From Mycoemilia scoparia (taxonomy: Eukaryota > Kickxellomycota > Kickxellomycetes > Kickxellales > Kickxellaceae), in the NCBI GenBank assembly GCA_027575805.1, contig JANBPU010000172.1, forward strand, positions 1-33,931: a DNA stretch of 33,931 nucleotides, given 5' to 3'. The first letter of the stretch is position 1. Every line of letters starts with the position of its first letter. Positions 1 to 10,612 of the stretch are shown here, in pieces. Under the pieces are notes generated by a model. That model was not told the DNA's origin, searched no databases, and saw only the letters and a program-made list of their open reading frames with translations. The position numbers and the translations under genes were made by a program.

Positions 1-23
1 CCATTTTGACGTAGAATGGAATC

Positions 24-60
24 CTACGTCTCAGACGAAAATTCTATGTCTGAGACGTAG
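24..60. repeat. Perfect 13-bp inverted repeat (hairpin)
   Basis: CTACGTCTCAGAC at 24-36 is mirrored exactly by GTCTGAGACGTAG at 48-60, leaving an 11-nt loop. A second pairing competes with it: GACGTAG at 8-14 is the complement of CTACGTC at 24-30, with a 9-nt loop. It sits just upstream of the decayed gag region. It could be part of the retroelement leader or the end of another inserted element; the window edge prevents deciding. Confidence 0.7.
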
Positions 61-839
61 TGGTTTTTGCCGTAGTGATAGGGAGCTTATAGAGAGTAAC
101 TCTCTGCCAGATACAAATAAAGCTATCTTATTGATGAAGTTCTCCATCCTAATATACCTAGTATACCAAGATTAGACAGCAAGCAAATACAAGAGTTTAT
201 AGACAACTATGAAGAAATGATGACAAATGCAGGCTTCACTGATAAAGAGAAAGTACAATATATCTTAAGGTATATTGCTCTAGAGTTAAGAGAGGAAATA
301 CAGAGGACAGTACCATACAAGAAGCAAGATTGGGATGGCCTAGTTAAAGTAATCAAGTACATGTATCCAAGTGAGTCTACTGAAGTGTCATGGCAAGAGA
401 TTGATCAACTAGTTGAATGAGGTTGCTCGGTAGAAGACATAAAGAAGTTTATCATCAAATTTGAGTACACATGGGAACACCTACCTATACGACTAAGTGA
501 AGCACCAAAAGATAAGACCTATGCCTATCTGAAAGCACTCCCAGAAGAAGTACAGGCCAAAGTAAGAGGTATTGCACTAATCAGAAAGAAAGTAGCGGAT
601 TACGAGACAGTGAAAGTAAAAGCGATAGAAGTAGCTGAGGGAATCAGGGAGTTTAGGGCGTATGATATGAGAAGGAAGATACCTACAATGATAAAGCCTA
701 GTCCAGAAAAAAACCTAAGTTCCAAGCCAAGACCCAGTAATGAGCAAGCTAGAGAAAATGTTTGAGAAACTTGCTCTCTAACTGACAGCTTCAATCCAGA
801 CACCAAAGAAACTAAGTTTACCCTATAAAGTGAGATGTC

Positions 840-1143
840 TGATAAGCTGTGATATAATTACTAGCCTAATCATTATTTGATTTGGATTAGTCCGAATCTT
901 CAGAATAATCCAAGGGTTCCAAATATTCTGAATGATGGACCCTGAGGGTATATATTTAGAATGTTAGGAACAATATATAGTTTTTATCATCTTTTTATAT
1001 ACATTACTATTCCTTGACTAATTGTTTGAAATAAACTTTAGGTTGAAAGGATTTAGTTATAGGTATATATTTATTGCACAAGTTTTATATTTTACAAAAG
1101 GTTTTACTTGGTTGTTTATTGCAGCCAATCCTATGGATTGACA
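840..1143 (+). mobile_element. Solo LTR 1 (304 bp) with 5-bp target duplication
   Basis: The element begins TGATAAGCTG and ends ATGGATTGACA, giving the TG...CA ends of retroviral-type LTRs. It is flanked by ATGTC at 835-839 and ATGTC at 1144-1148, a 5-bp target duplication. A second copy at 1744-2044 aligns along its whole length. It landed immediately before the gag zinc knuckle, so it is younger than the gag relic. The 3' end carries a small inverted repeat (CAATCC TAT GGATTG). No partner LTR or internal region surrounds it, which suggests LTR-LTR recombination. Strand is assigned so that TG is 5'. Confidence 0.85.
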
Positions 1144-1743
1144 ATGTCTTTACTGCAACAAAAAGGGCAACAATAAGAGAGACTGTGTTGACCTTACACA
1201 TGACTTAAAGTAAGGTATAATTATATTAGGAGACTGGTATATGATTCAAGCCCTGGATGGACATACCTTTGGGATGAATACCCAACAAGGATGTATCAAG
1301 ACATTGGTCCAAGAGTTCACTCAGAAGAAAGTACATACAGTAAGCCTCATATATACTGAACCAGTTAAGATTTCTGAACAAGCCACCATCACAAGTATAG
1401 AATTGGATGATTGTCAGTGTTGAGGAAGAGATTACTAGTGGTTAAAATTATCCAGACTTGGAATTAAGTAAAGTAAATATATATGATCTAAAATGAGCCA
1501 TTGAGAGAACATTCACAAGACCCAAGAAAAGTGCAAGAACAATACCTACTCTACCTAATGAAGAAGATAAGAAATTGGAATATTACTTAGTAGGTTAAGT
1601 AGTCAATGAGAAAGACCCAGAGATAGTAGCTAACAGATTATGTGAAAATATGATACTCTTACCTAACTGAGAATTATTCAGTGTGGTACTGTAAGTATGA
1701 AAACTTGTGATTAATAAGTTAAGGACAAAAAGAATATATGAAC

Positions 1744-2044
1744 TGATAGGCCATGATTTAATTACTAGCCTAATCATAGAGTAACTCAGAACAATCCAAA
1801 TTACTAAAGGGTTCCAAGAGTTCCAAATGCCAGATCCAACAGACTCAGAACATTAGGAACAAATTTAAGATATTTTTTATCTTTATATCTATTATCAATT
1901 CTTTTACTAATTGTTTTCTAATAAACTTTAGATTGAAAGGATTTGGCAAAAAAGATATATATTATTTATTATTTTGAAATTACTTATTGAAAACTTCTAA
2001 GGTTATACTTGTAAGTTTATTATAGCCAATCTTATGGATTGATA
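1744..2044 (+). mobile_element. Solo LTR 2 (301 bp) with 5-bp target duplication
   Basis: A diverged copy of the element at 840-1143. Shared blocks include ATTACTAGCCTAATCA near the start, AAAGGGTTCCAA, TAATAAACTTTAG with GAAAGGATTT in the middle, and TATGGATTGA at the end. It is flanked by TGAAC at 1739-1743 and 2045-2049. The match can be stretched to ATATGAAC because the terminal CA has become TA, so the duplication length is 5 to 8 bp; 5 agrees with copy 1. It is inserted in a remnant of the same coding region. Confidence 0.8.
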
Positions 2045-2110
2045 TGAACAAGCAAAAGCTAATGCTGTCATAGGGTGAGAAGAGGAGAAAAGAAAGCCCA
2101 GTATATAAGA

Positions 2111-3117
2111 TTCAAAAATGAAACTTGGCAAGAACCCTTATATTCTAGTTTTACAATGCAATCTACTTAAATAAGAAAGGTTGTAATTTATTCAGTTAGT
2201 CAAGTATGGGAAATAAGTAAATAAAGAAATATTAAATTATAGATTATGGGTTAGTTATATTTTTGTGAGATATAAACATAATATACTCCCCATTCATATT
2301 CTAAAGGATGATACTAATAATGCTAGTGATAGACTAGGGTCATTCAGAATAAACCTCAACTGTATGAAAAAGCTGTCACTGAAAAACTTTTATTTAGAAT
2401 GATCAAGAATTGTTCAGAATAGGAATAAAAGGGGAAAGTACTAGGGTGCAGGAATAGTAGAATAAAGGGAATTGTTTAGAATGATTCTGAATAAGAAGAT
2501 GAAGATATAATAGGAGAATATCAAAAGGGGAATTGTCCTGAATAATGATGGTTGGGAAGGAATAATTTGGAATGAATAATAGCTAATAATTTATAACTCT
2601 TCAAATCCTTTCAACCACAACTTTATTTTTAACTAAATAAAAGTATGATTATATAAAAGGTAATAAAGATAAAGAAGCTCTCTATTAACAAGATTAAACT
2701 AATAAATGAAATATATGGGATAGAATCTTTATCTCAGAATTCCAGTTGATCAGAATGATTTTGAATGATTCAGGATGAAAATTGTTTGCAATCTAACAAC
2801 TATCACAATACATGTTGGCTACAGCCTAACAATATACATGCTAATCAAGCTCATATAAATAAACCATGCTAAAATCAATACCAATAATCAATCAACCAAC
2901 TCTTAATACATCAACAAACTTTAGTTAAAATACACAAAACCAAACATTCACATACACAACAGCTACAGCTACGATCATTAAATAATGTGAGAAATTCTAC
3001 AGGTATCTTGGCTTCTAACTCCTACATAAATACATATTTATATATGCATTTAAATACTGTATCTGAGATACATGGTTGAAATACACATGTTATCCACAAT
3101 TAGCACATATAGTGCTA
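2111..3117. other. AT-rich non-coding stretch, mostly retroelement decay
   Basis: No open frame of note. The text is rich in GAATGATTC, TTCAGAAT and AGGGGAA motifs that also occur in the LTRs, so much of it may be decayed retroelement. A possible inverted LTR fragment lies inside. Confidence 0.5.
2596..2790 (-). repeat. Possible third, inverted LTR-like fragment
   Basis: AAATCCTTTCAACCACAACTTTATTT at about 2596-2621, broken here as AAATCCTTTCAACC then ACAACTTTATTT, resembles the reverse complement of the central LTR block (AAATCCTTTCAACCTAAAGT). Downstream, CAGAATG and GAATGATTC motifs recall the other end of the LTR. Both termini are lost and divergence is high, so this is a weak call. Confidence 0.35.
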
Positions 3118-3261
3118 ATATGGTAAGATATGGCTTGGAATCGAATCTATGGTAGACAGAAGTGGGCTCTAGAGTTTTGGCCCCATCATGAGCTATTTTA
3201 TATGCAACTACTCCTAGAGACCCATTGTTTTGTCTAAGGTCTTGTAAACTCTGACCACATG
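3118..3261 (+). repeat. Family 2 short element, copy a
   Basis: Starts ATATGG and ends CTCTGACCACATG. It shares GAATCTATGGTA, CAGAA, TTTTGGCCC, CATCA, ACCCATT and CTTGTAAACTCTGACC with copies at 5993, 19372, 16836 (inverted) and 32887 (inverted). Its 3' end runs straight into a family 1 element. Short open frames crossing it are not genes. Confidence 0.75.
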
Positions 3262-3379
3262 TATTATAACTTTTGAAGGGTGACTTTTGGTGGCCAACGA
3301 TTATAGGGGCAAACACAGCCAAATGAGTGATCACAGTCTATTAGCAAATGGTCACCCTTCAAAAATAATAACTCATATG
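3258..3379 (+). repeat. Family 1 (MITE-like) element, copy 1
   Basis: Terminal inverted repeats: CTTTTGAAGGGTGAC near the left end and GTCACCCTTCAAAAATAATA at the right end, closing with CATATG. The internal block TTGGTGGCCAACGATTATAG followed by a CAGCCAAATG motif recurs in copies at 23760, 24313 and 33020. It abuts the end of a family 2 element. Confidence 0.8.
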
Positions 3380-5992
3380 TTGGAATATTCTTGAATAATA
3401 AAGCATACATTTGGTTAGCGCATCTTTTTGTATTGTAAAATTGATATCGGATCAATTTGGAATATGCAGTGAAATTTAGAGATTTATTGCTATACTTGGC
3501 TATACAGACATCCCTCCTTGAAATTCAACTTTGAATTGATTCAAAATGTCTGGTTGCTCTTGGTATTTGTCCCGAAACGTCTTTAAGCACCTTGTATGTA
3601 TGATATTTTTACCGCACTACAACCATCACCATATTAGAATGTCAAGGCCGTGGCTATCACTACTTAAAATGGAGATATTTGTGTACCGTTACCAAACTAA
3701 AAATATTACTATTGTATAAGAATCTAATAACATTCAAAGATCAAAAAAGTAGAAGGGATGCATTCGGTCTTCATTATCCAACATCTCGCCATGCCAATAT
3801 TTTTACTACTACCATGAACCAAAACTGGGCAAGGTAAGCCAAGCTTTGTTAAACAAAGAACTCCACATTTCAAATTATCAAAGCAGTGTAAATGTATGTG
3901 GAGAGAATATAATAGAATTATAGTCTCTATTTCGATCTTGAAAAGAAAACAATACAACATTGCATGTTATTATTTACTACCACCGATCTGTTAAATTGTT
4001 GAAAAGTATAGAGTAATAGGTAAAAGTAAATCCGGGATTAGAGTATCTCTGTTTTGATTATGTTTATTTTTTAGATACAAATATGGGGTTTGACATAATA
4101 ATAAAGACCTACGTCCAAATAGGCTCTCTAAGAGTGGAATATAGCTAATTGAGAGATTATCTTCAAGCCAAAGGATATATTATTGCTCAACCTCTCACTG
4201 TCTATTTCACCACCATGACCCACCACAACAACTATGACAATCAATCCATTCCTATCTGCTGTTATTCTAGAGCGCACCTTTCCATATTGAGATGGGGTGA
4301 AGGGAATAACAAGCATCAAACAAGATTAAAAGGGAAGGATAGAATCCACAATCCACAACCATTCTCATTATTGTTTTAACAATCATTTATTGCAAAGTGA
4401 TGTTTTGATCCCCTCTGTAATAGTTATCATTCCCCATATTCATATTTTCATGCAGTTACAGCTCAGCTAGTCAACACTCCAAGAATGTTCCCATTTGCTA
4501 ATAATATGTAAACAAAGTGAGCCAAATGGAGTTAAGGACGTGGTAATGTGGTTAATAGAGAACAATATAATTTTAGCCACACATAAAACCAATATTGATA
4601 TCACTATGAACAAAAAGCAAGCCAAAACAAAATAGAGTGAATGCTGAAGAGAATGAGAGAGTTAGACGGAGAATTTGAAATTCCAAGTTTGCATTTACTA
4701 TTACCATGCTAATCTATAACAAACAACATCAACAGAAGCAAGGTAATGAAGAAGAATAATAATAATACAAAGTACAATGTGATGATAGAAAGAAAATAAT
4801 TAGAAACAAGAAATATTGGATAAATTTGTATATAGATTGTTTTTGATATTGCCATTCCCTCTTTTTCCAAGGGCATTGGCACCAAAGCTGTCCATCAACA
4901 CACGTAAACTGCCACAAACACTCAAATACATAACAAAGAGCACACACACGCACACACATATGGTTGTTAGTTCTCCAGGAAATGTACACATTAGTAGCAG
5001 AGTCCAGGAGTAGTAGAAGTAAGCTTCAATGTTTTTGTTTAATAAATTAGGTCACTCCACAATATTCCTAATTGTCATTTCCCAGCCATTCAATAACTCA
5101 ACACAGACACACAAGCACAAACATGTATATCAATATATAGACAGAGCGTTGGCAAAAGTGTGGCCGTGACGAATGTCCTTTAATTTCTGTTTGTGTACCC
5201 TACTAAACATAAACACCCTGAACAAAGAGGAGATGAAAGGAGCCAAGATTTCAAAACCGTGTTTCAAAAGCCAATTAATGTACGTCCCTGTGTCCACCGT
5301 TCATTCATTGTTGATGGGTTGACTAATTTGACTTTAAACTCAGAGGGAAAAGGCTGTTGTGCAGCCTGCCTATTCATTCTACTACTACGCACACAGATAT
5401 TCTATATCTGGTGCTTATCCATCTGTGATTTGCTAACTAACATTTAAGCAAGTGCTAAAAATTCTTGTTTGAGTTATATATTAGACTTTGGAGCCCCCAA
5501 AGAAGCCCTCGCCTAGTAAGATAACTGTGGAAACTATGGATCAGTTCTGTCAAATTCCTTTTTAATATAGCGTAGATCATTTGGTAAGGATTCTATAAGG
5601 AAAAAGAACTATAGTATCAATCACGATGGCAGCAACAAGATCCCTGAATAGACACTTATTATTGGGATACCCAAAATTCAACCACTATAAAACTTATTTT
5701 ACCAATGTTTCTCTTCTGAGAAAGTTACTAAATAAAGATGCATGGCCAATATGGACACAATAGTTTATACAACGACCACTAAATCGCTCAATAAACTAGT
5801 TAGAAAGAGAGAGGGACATACTTGCACAGGTTTCAAAATAGCATAAGCGAAACAAATAAAGAATAAACCATTATAACATATCCAGCTCCTTGTTTAGGAA
5901 AAACCAAAAAAGTGGCTGGGATCAATTTTACTTAATAAGTCAATCTCACACATCCACCTTCAACCATTTTCAATGCCAATAATTGATTATGT
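3380..5992. other. Long non-coding spacer
   Basis: All open frames are short, without family resemblance, and mutually overlapping on both strands. There is a small CA-rich tract near 4945-4960. No tRNA, rRNA or other structured RNA was recognised. Confidence 0.55.
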
Positions 5993-6134
5993 ATATGGTG
6001 GGATTTCACTAGTGATCGAATCTATGGCAGACAGAAATGTTCCCTCAAATTTTGGGCCAATCATCAGATGTTTTATATGCAGCACTTGGAGACCCACTAT
6101 TCTGTACAAAGCCTTGCAAATTATGGCCACATAC
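5993..6134 (+). repeat. Family 2 short element, copy b
   Basis: Begins ATATGGTGGGATTTCACTAG and ends TTATGGCCACATAC; the outermost bases are weakly inverted relative to each other. Internal blocks CGAATCTATGG, CAGACAGAAATG, TTTTGGGCCAATCATCAG and GGAGACCCA match copies a and c. Confidence 0.75.
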
Positions 6135-8802
6135 AACAGTCTTATGTGCAAAGTCACTTGAATGTTTTGCTATCTTGGCAATCTTGTATAGTATTGAAAT
6201 TTAACAATGGTTTTTTCAAATTTGGTATAATTATAACGCAATGCTTATTTATTACTTGTCCGTATATATCACTTCATCACACTTCTTTAGACTTTGTATT
6301 TATTCAGTAGTCGCTGGTCTTTAAACAGTCCAATTTACACACACACACACACAGAGTGTTTGATCAAGGTTCAATTGGCCACAGTCCATGTGGTCTCACT
6401 CAACTTAACCATTGTCTCTCTGATAGTCTGTACGTATGTATGTGTGCTTCTATCTCAATGCATTTGAGCAATCCAAATTTAAATCTCTATGCATTTATAC
6501 ATACATGTGTAAATGCATGCTACAGTTTGAAGAATCGCTGTAGTCCGTTTTTACTTTTCTTGGCACGAAAAAGAAAGGTGGTAAGGACAAGACTTTTGAG
6601 TGCGAATATGAGATGTATGGATCGACATTATTTAATGGTATTCGTATCTCAGATCTCTCTGTCATTCTTCTTGATACAACAAAAGACCTAAACCAAGATT
6701 CGCCCATTTGATGATATTTGTATATCTTTGGAACTTTCCCCATGTTGCCGATTACATCCACTACACTACAAACTAACTAGTCTGACCAATAAACCAATTT
6801 CTTCAAAGTGTAGGTATGGCATATATATTTGTCAGCACCACTAACCATGGCCTGGAATGTCGCTCACTTGGAGAGAAGATCGTTATTACGAAAGGTGCGA
6901 TCAAAGGTCCCTCTTTTCTTCTGGATCATTACGACCAAAACTACACACAAATATAAAAATATGTTACACGATTTCAATCACTCATTACTAGCAGCAGATC
7001 TAAAATATCCTTTGCATCGTTTTTTTGTGCGCAAATCTGGTTGTCCGCACACATAGCTGCATACATTTGCATTTACATTAGATGTTCATTGATAGATTTG
7101 GTGTTTTACGTACAATTAAAAAGGCCGATCATTACTTTATTTAGTAAGCCTTAATAAATCTCCTACAGAGTTTTGCATATCTCTCTCTCTCTCTCTCTCT
7201 CTTACACTCTTACTTGAGCTATTACACTGAGTAGCGGCTCTTCTCAAAGAATAAACCAATTGACTTGGTTCTTTGTTCATCTAAATGTTCCTAAACACAG
7301 TTCAGTTTAGGTTTTCCCTCTATACACACACAAATACATACTTGCATTTCTAGCTTGCTAGATTCAACAGAGAATCTGACATTTTATTACTTTCTCCGTC
7401 TTCTCCCAATCACAGATCTTTATTATTTAGCATACTATGGTGGGTTGTCATTATCATCAATTGCTTTTTTCGATTTCACATAAAGGGATTTACAAACCAG
7501 ACTATTTATGACAATACCCAAAAAGCAGTGTGAAAAGTTTAGAAAGGATTATTAGACAGTGGTTAATGATAAACGACGACTTTGGTCTTTTCTACAACCA
7601 ACTACACATTAATCAGTACTAACATTTTATTATTGATTCTAACCCGCGGGCGAGCGAATGAGCGACCCTGCGACTGAGTTTTTCACAAAAGGTGTTGTAT
7701 GTCGCCTGTAGATCAATCTCTTGACCATCTCTCTCACTATCAATCACCCTATCTCCTTCTCTAAATATCTTCCGACTTTTCTTTTATACCATCATCGACT
7801 TTAGTCGCTGTTGTCAATCTTAAATCACTATACTAGAGTAAAATTTGGGACTGCCTATCTACCTGCACTGGTTCGGTGGTGAAGATATGCCATTGATGTG
7901 ACTTATTATAAGCAAATCAAATATCTGCCAACGCATTAATATCAAATTTAACCATAGAAATGGATATATTAGATTTTGACCAAATAAATTGGTTATCCTA
8001 CAATAAAGGATCCAATATTATGTCCCCTATAGAATTTTAACGCAAATGAATCACATGTAGCAAAACATACAATTAAGAGACTATAAGGAAATTTGACTGG
8101 CAAATGGTGGTCAGAAAGCAAAGCCAGAGGGAGCAGCAGCAGCAACAACAACAACAATAGTAGTAGTAGTAACAAGCAGTTCTCCATAATTTTAATTGAC
8201 GCTTTTTTAGGAGCAGCATACCTCCATACATACACCTACATAAATACTATTTTCTTTTCACTAAAAAAGTATGGATAAATTTATGAATTGACAGACCGAA
8301 TGAATGAAATAAGCAAAAAGGTAACTACGCTAAAGCTTGGCACCCGCCAATATCCTTTGTTTCTTGTCAACTAATTATAAAGCATCCTCTCATATTCCCA
8401 CCATCTTTATATCATTCTTAAACCGTTAAGTGGAATATAGTTTAATGTTATATCCAAAGAAAGGTAACTAGCCGCCCTAATTGGCCATCTAACTAAGCAG
8501 TAACTCAACAGTGGGCCAATTTGCCACGGCTTAACATATACAGCAAACCATCTCCACATCCCCATCTTGATCGATATTTGTTGATTTATTATGACAACAA
8601 CTGTTTGGGATAATTCCTACAAGAATTGCCGGTTCTATTAACTTACTCATCACCATCGTGATCTGCAGCAATATATAACATTGGTATAATGTCAATTGGG
8701 GCTATGGCTGTTATCATAATTTTGAAAATGATGTTATACTGGGTGTCCACATAGTAGTTCAAAAATAAGTCAACGGTTAATTTTTATTCTTCAGTTGAAC
8801 CA
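6135..8802. other. Non-coding spacer with microsatellites
   Basis: Contains a (CA)n tract at 6337-6353, a (CT)n tract at 7181-7202 and an (AGC)/(AAC)/(TAG) trinucleotide run at 8130-8172. Open frames are short and match nothing I know. The pyrimidine tracts could belong to a distal promoter of the transcription factor gene, but nothing places a transcription start here. Confidence 0.5.
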
Positions 8803-8902
8803 CATATGGGTAGTAGTTATTTTTGAAGGACTATAGAGTCACACATTTGGCTGGGATTGCCCCTATCAACATATGCACCCTTCAAAAGCTATGATCCATA
8901 TT
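8803..8902 (-). repeat. Family 1 element, copy 2 (short)
   Basis: Opens CATATGGGTAGTAGTTATTT and closes with CACCCTTCAAAAGC ... ATGATCCATAT. The internal CATTTGGCTG-GGATTGCCCCTAT block is the family core in inverted orientation. Immediately upstream (8748-8802) is a possible companion hairpin, with CCACATAGTAGTTCAA opposed to TTGAACCACATATGG. Confidence 0.65.
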
Positions 8903-10612
8903 TCGCACGCAACGTGTTCAGACCTCCTCTACTCCATTAATGCGAATCTATTATTGCATAAAAGAAAAGAAAAACATTCAATTTTGGATACAAAGAAAAC
9001 TGAATAAAAGGAGCCAGGGAAAAAACAGTAACAGGCAGTGAGAGAGGGGCAGAGAGGGCGAGTGGGTGTGTTGTCTATTGATAGAAGGAGGGATCAATTG
9101 AGAATAATAAAAAACACAACATCAGGAACGGACGAACGAACGAACGAAGATGGAAAGAAACAGAGGCCAGAATCTCATTTTGACTTGGTGGTGGTGGTGG
9201 TGGACTTGTTCGCGTGTGCGTATCTGCATCTATGTATGCAATATGTAATCTGTGGTTTGTGGTGGTACAGCAATAACAATAATAATAATAATAATAATAA
9301 TGGCTAATAATAACGAATTTGTCGTCAAGATTTGGCACAGGTATCAGAGAGAATGCACAAGGCCAAAGCAAAAAAGCAAATGTGCCTACCTCCCCCGCCA
9401 CCCAGGGTTGGCAACCTTGGATTTTGTTGTGTTTACCTTATCAGTAACTAACCACGCGATTGTAGTCCTCACTTCTCCTCATTGATTACACACAGTCCTT
9501 GACAACAGCTGTTATTAGACTCAATTTGTTTGGCAGCAGACTCAACAACAAATGCGCAATGTCAACCACAGCTATTCGCTCAGTCCACACGCACCTTCGT
9601 ACCACTCCTCAATCTCAACCACCATGATCAGCTGTCATCAACCCTTGTTTACACACTCTCGTAAGAGTGTTTTGCGCCCTCCGGGAGAGCTTCTCCCCCT
9701 TTTAATTGAATAGCGGCCACCATGATACTTTTTTCCATACTTGTGTCTCTGTTGGATTGGTGCTGCTGCTGCTGCTGCGTACATGCTTGCGTTTGTATGT
9801 TTTTTGTGTCTTTTCTGGTCTATGACCAAAAATATTGAATTCCATTGTCACGAACACTATTACCAGTCTCAGTACTACATGGGCGGGACCACTCTTTCGT
9901 ATTATCTGAATCCCTAACTGCTCAGGACTAACACATTTAGTAGCTGCCCGAAATGATTCTCCTCTAGAACCACCACCAGAAAAGAGAAAATATGGTGTTG
10001 TTGGTTGTCTGTACAGATAGCAGATTCTCTTTCTTGCCCTGACCATTTTCATATTTAATGTCACTGCCGTCCGGGTCATCCCTTCCAGCAAAATGTTTAT
10101 TTGACCAAACCTCTACTACTTTTCTACTACTGTTATTCTTACTGTTACTAATACTACTTTGTTATTTAATTATCTTCTATAGAGTACTTCCTACTCTTTA
10201 GTAATTGACACTCCTCTTTCTCTGACAACTTCTTGACACACCTCTCTCTACCTTCTTTATTCCATTGCCAAAAGTGTCAACGCCTGATTGCTTCTCCACT
10301 TCTTTTCACGTGTGTGTGTGTGTGTCAATTGAGCCTCATTAAAAGCACATCTATTATATCGTCTTCAAATCCTTACTATTTAAGCCAGACTAAGCCAAGC
10401 CTTATTCTCAAAAGGATATCTTCTTTTTCGTGTATTCAACCAACCTCGTCTTCATTGTTGGGCTTATTACAATATCTAAAAAGCGATCTTCGTTGCCACC
10501 ACCATCAGCACACACACAGTGCCTTCCTTGTCTATCAACATCCATACGCGCACACCACTGATTTAATTCACCAATAGCAACAGAAATATACATAGACCGC
10601 CACACATACAAA
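8903..10612. other. Upstream region of the transcription factor gene
   Basis: Holds a GTG run at 9187-9201, an (AAT)n run at 9278-9302, a short hairpin ACACTCT-cgta-AGAGTGT near 9653-9670 and many pyrimidine-rich tracts from 10090 to 10330. No ATG lies in the last 50 bases before the start codon at 10613. I see no credible protein gene; antisense open frames here are short. Confidence 0.45.

Larger units (their letters stand above)
132..2110 (+). pseudogene. Decayed Ty3/gypsy-like gag region, interrupted by two solo LTRs
   Basis: Continuous gag-like coding starts near 132, passes a Met at 217 and meets an in-frame TGA at 418-420. It then continues in the same frame to a TGA near 763; a frame change around 740-760 leads toward a zinc knuckle. 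The part before the first stop contains the helical pattern YILRYIALELREEIQ, as in fungal gypsy gag proteins. After the first solo LTR, 1146-1187 reads C-LY-C-NKKG-N-NKRD-C, a CX2CX4HX4C knuckle whose His is replaced by Asn. Further coding scraps lie at 1241-1423 and 1490-1700. A short open frame appears to continue across the second LTR, from about 1715-1743 to 2050-2072. Several stops and at least one frameshift make this non-functional. No reverse transcriptase or integrase motifs are visible, so assignment to Ty3/gypsy rests on the gag style alone. Confidence 0.75.

Noticed and set aside
3050..3455. Overlapping minus-strand frames of 94 and 63 codons
   Set aside because: They lie across the family 2 and family 1 repeats and are not conserved as frames in the other copies.
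9702..10091. 129-codon minus-strand frame upstream of the transcription factor
   Set aside because: No domain pattern and a Ser run from a GCT/CAG repeat. An unexplained frame of this size is expected in several kb of spacer.
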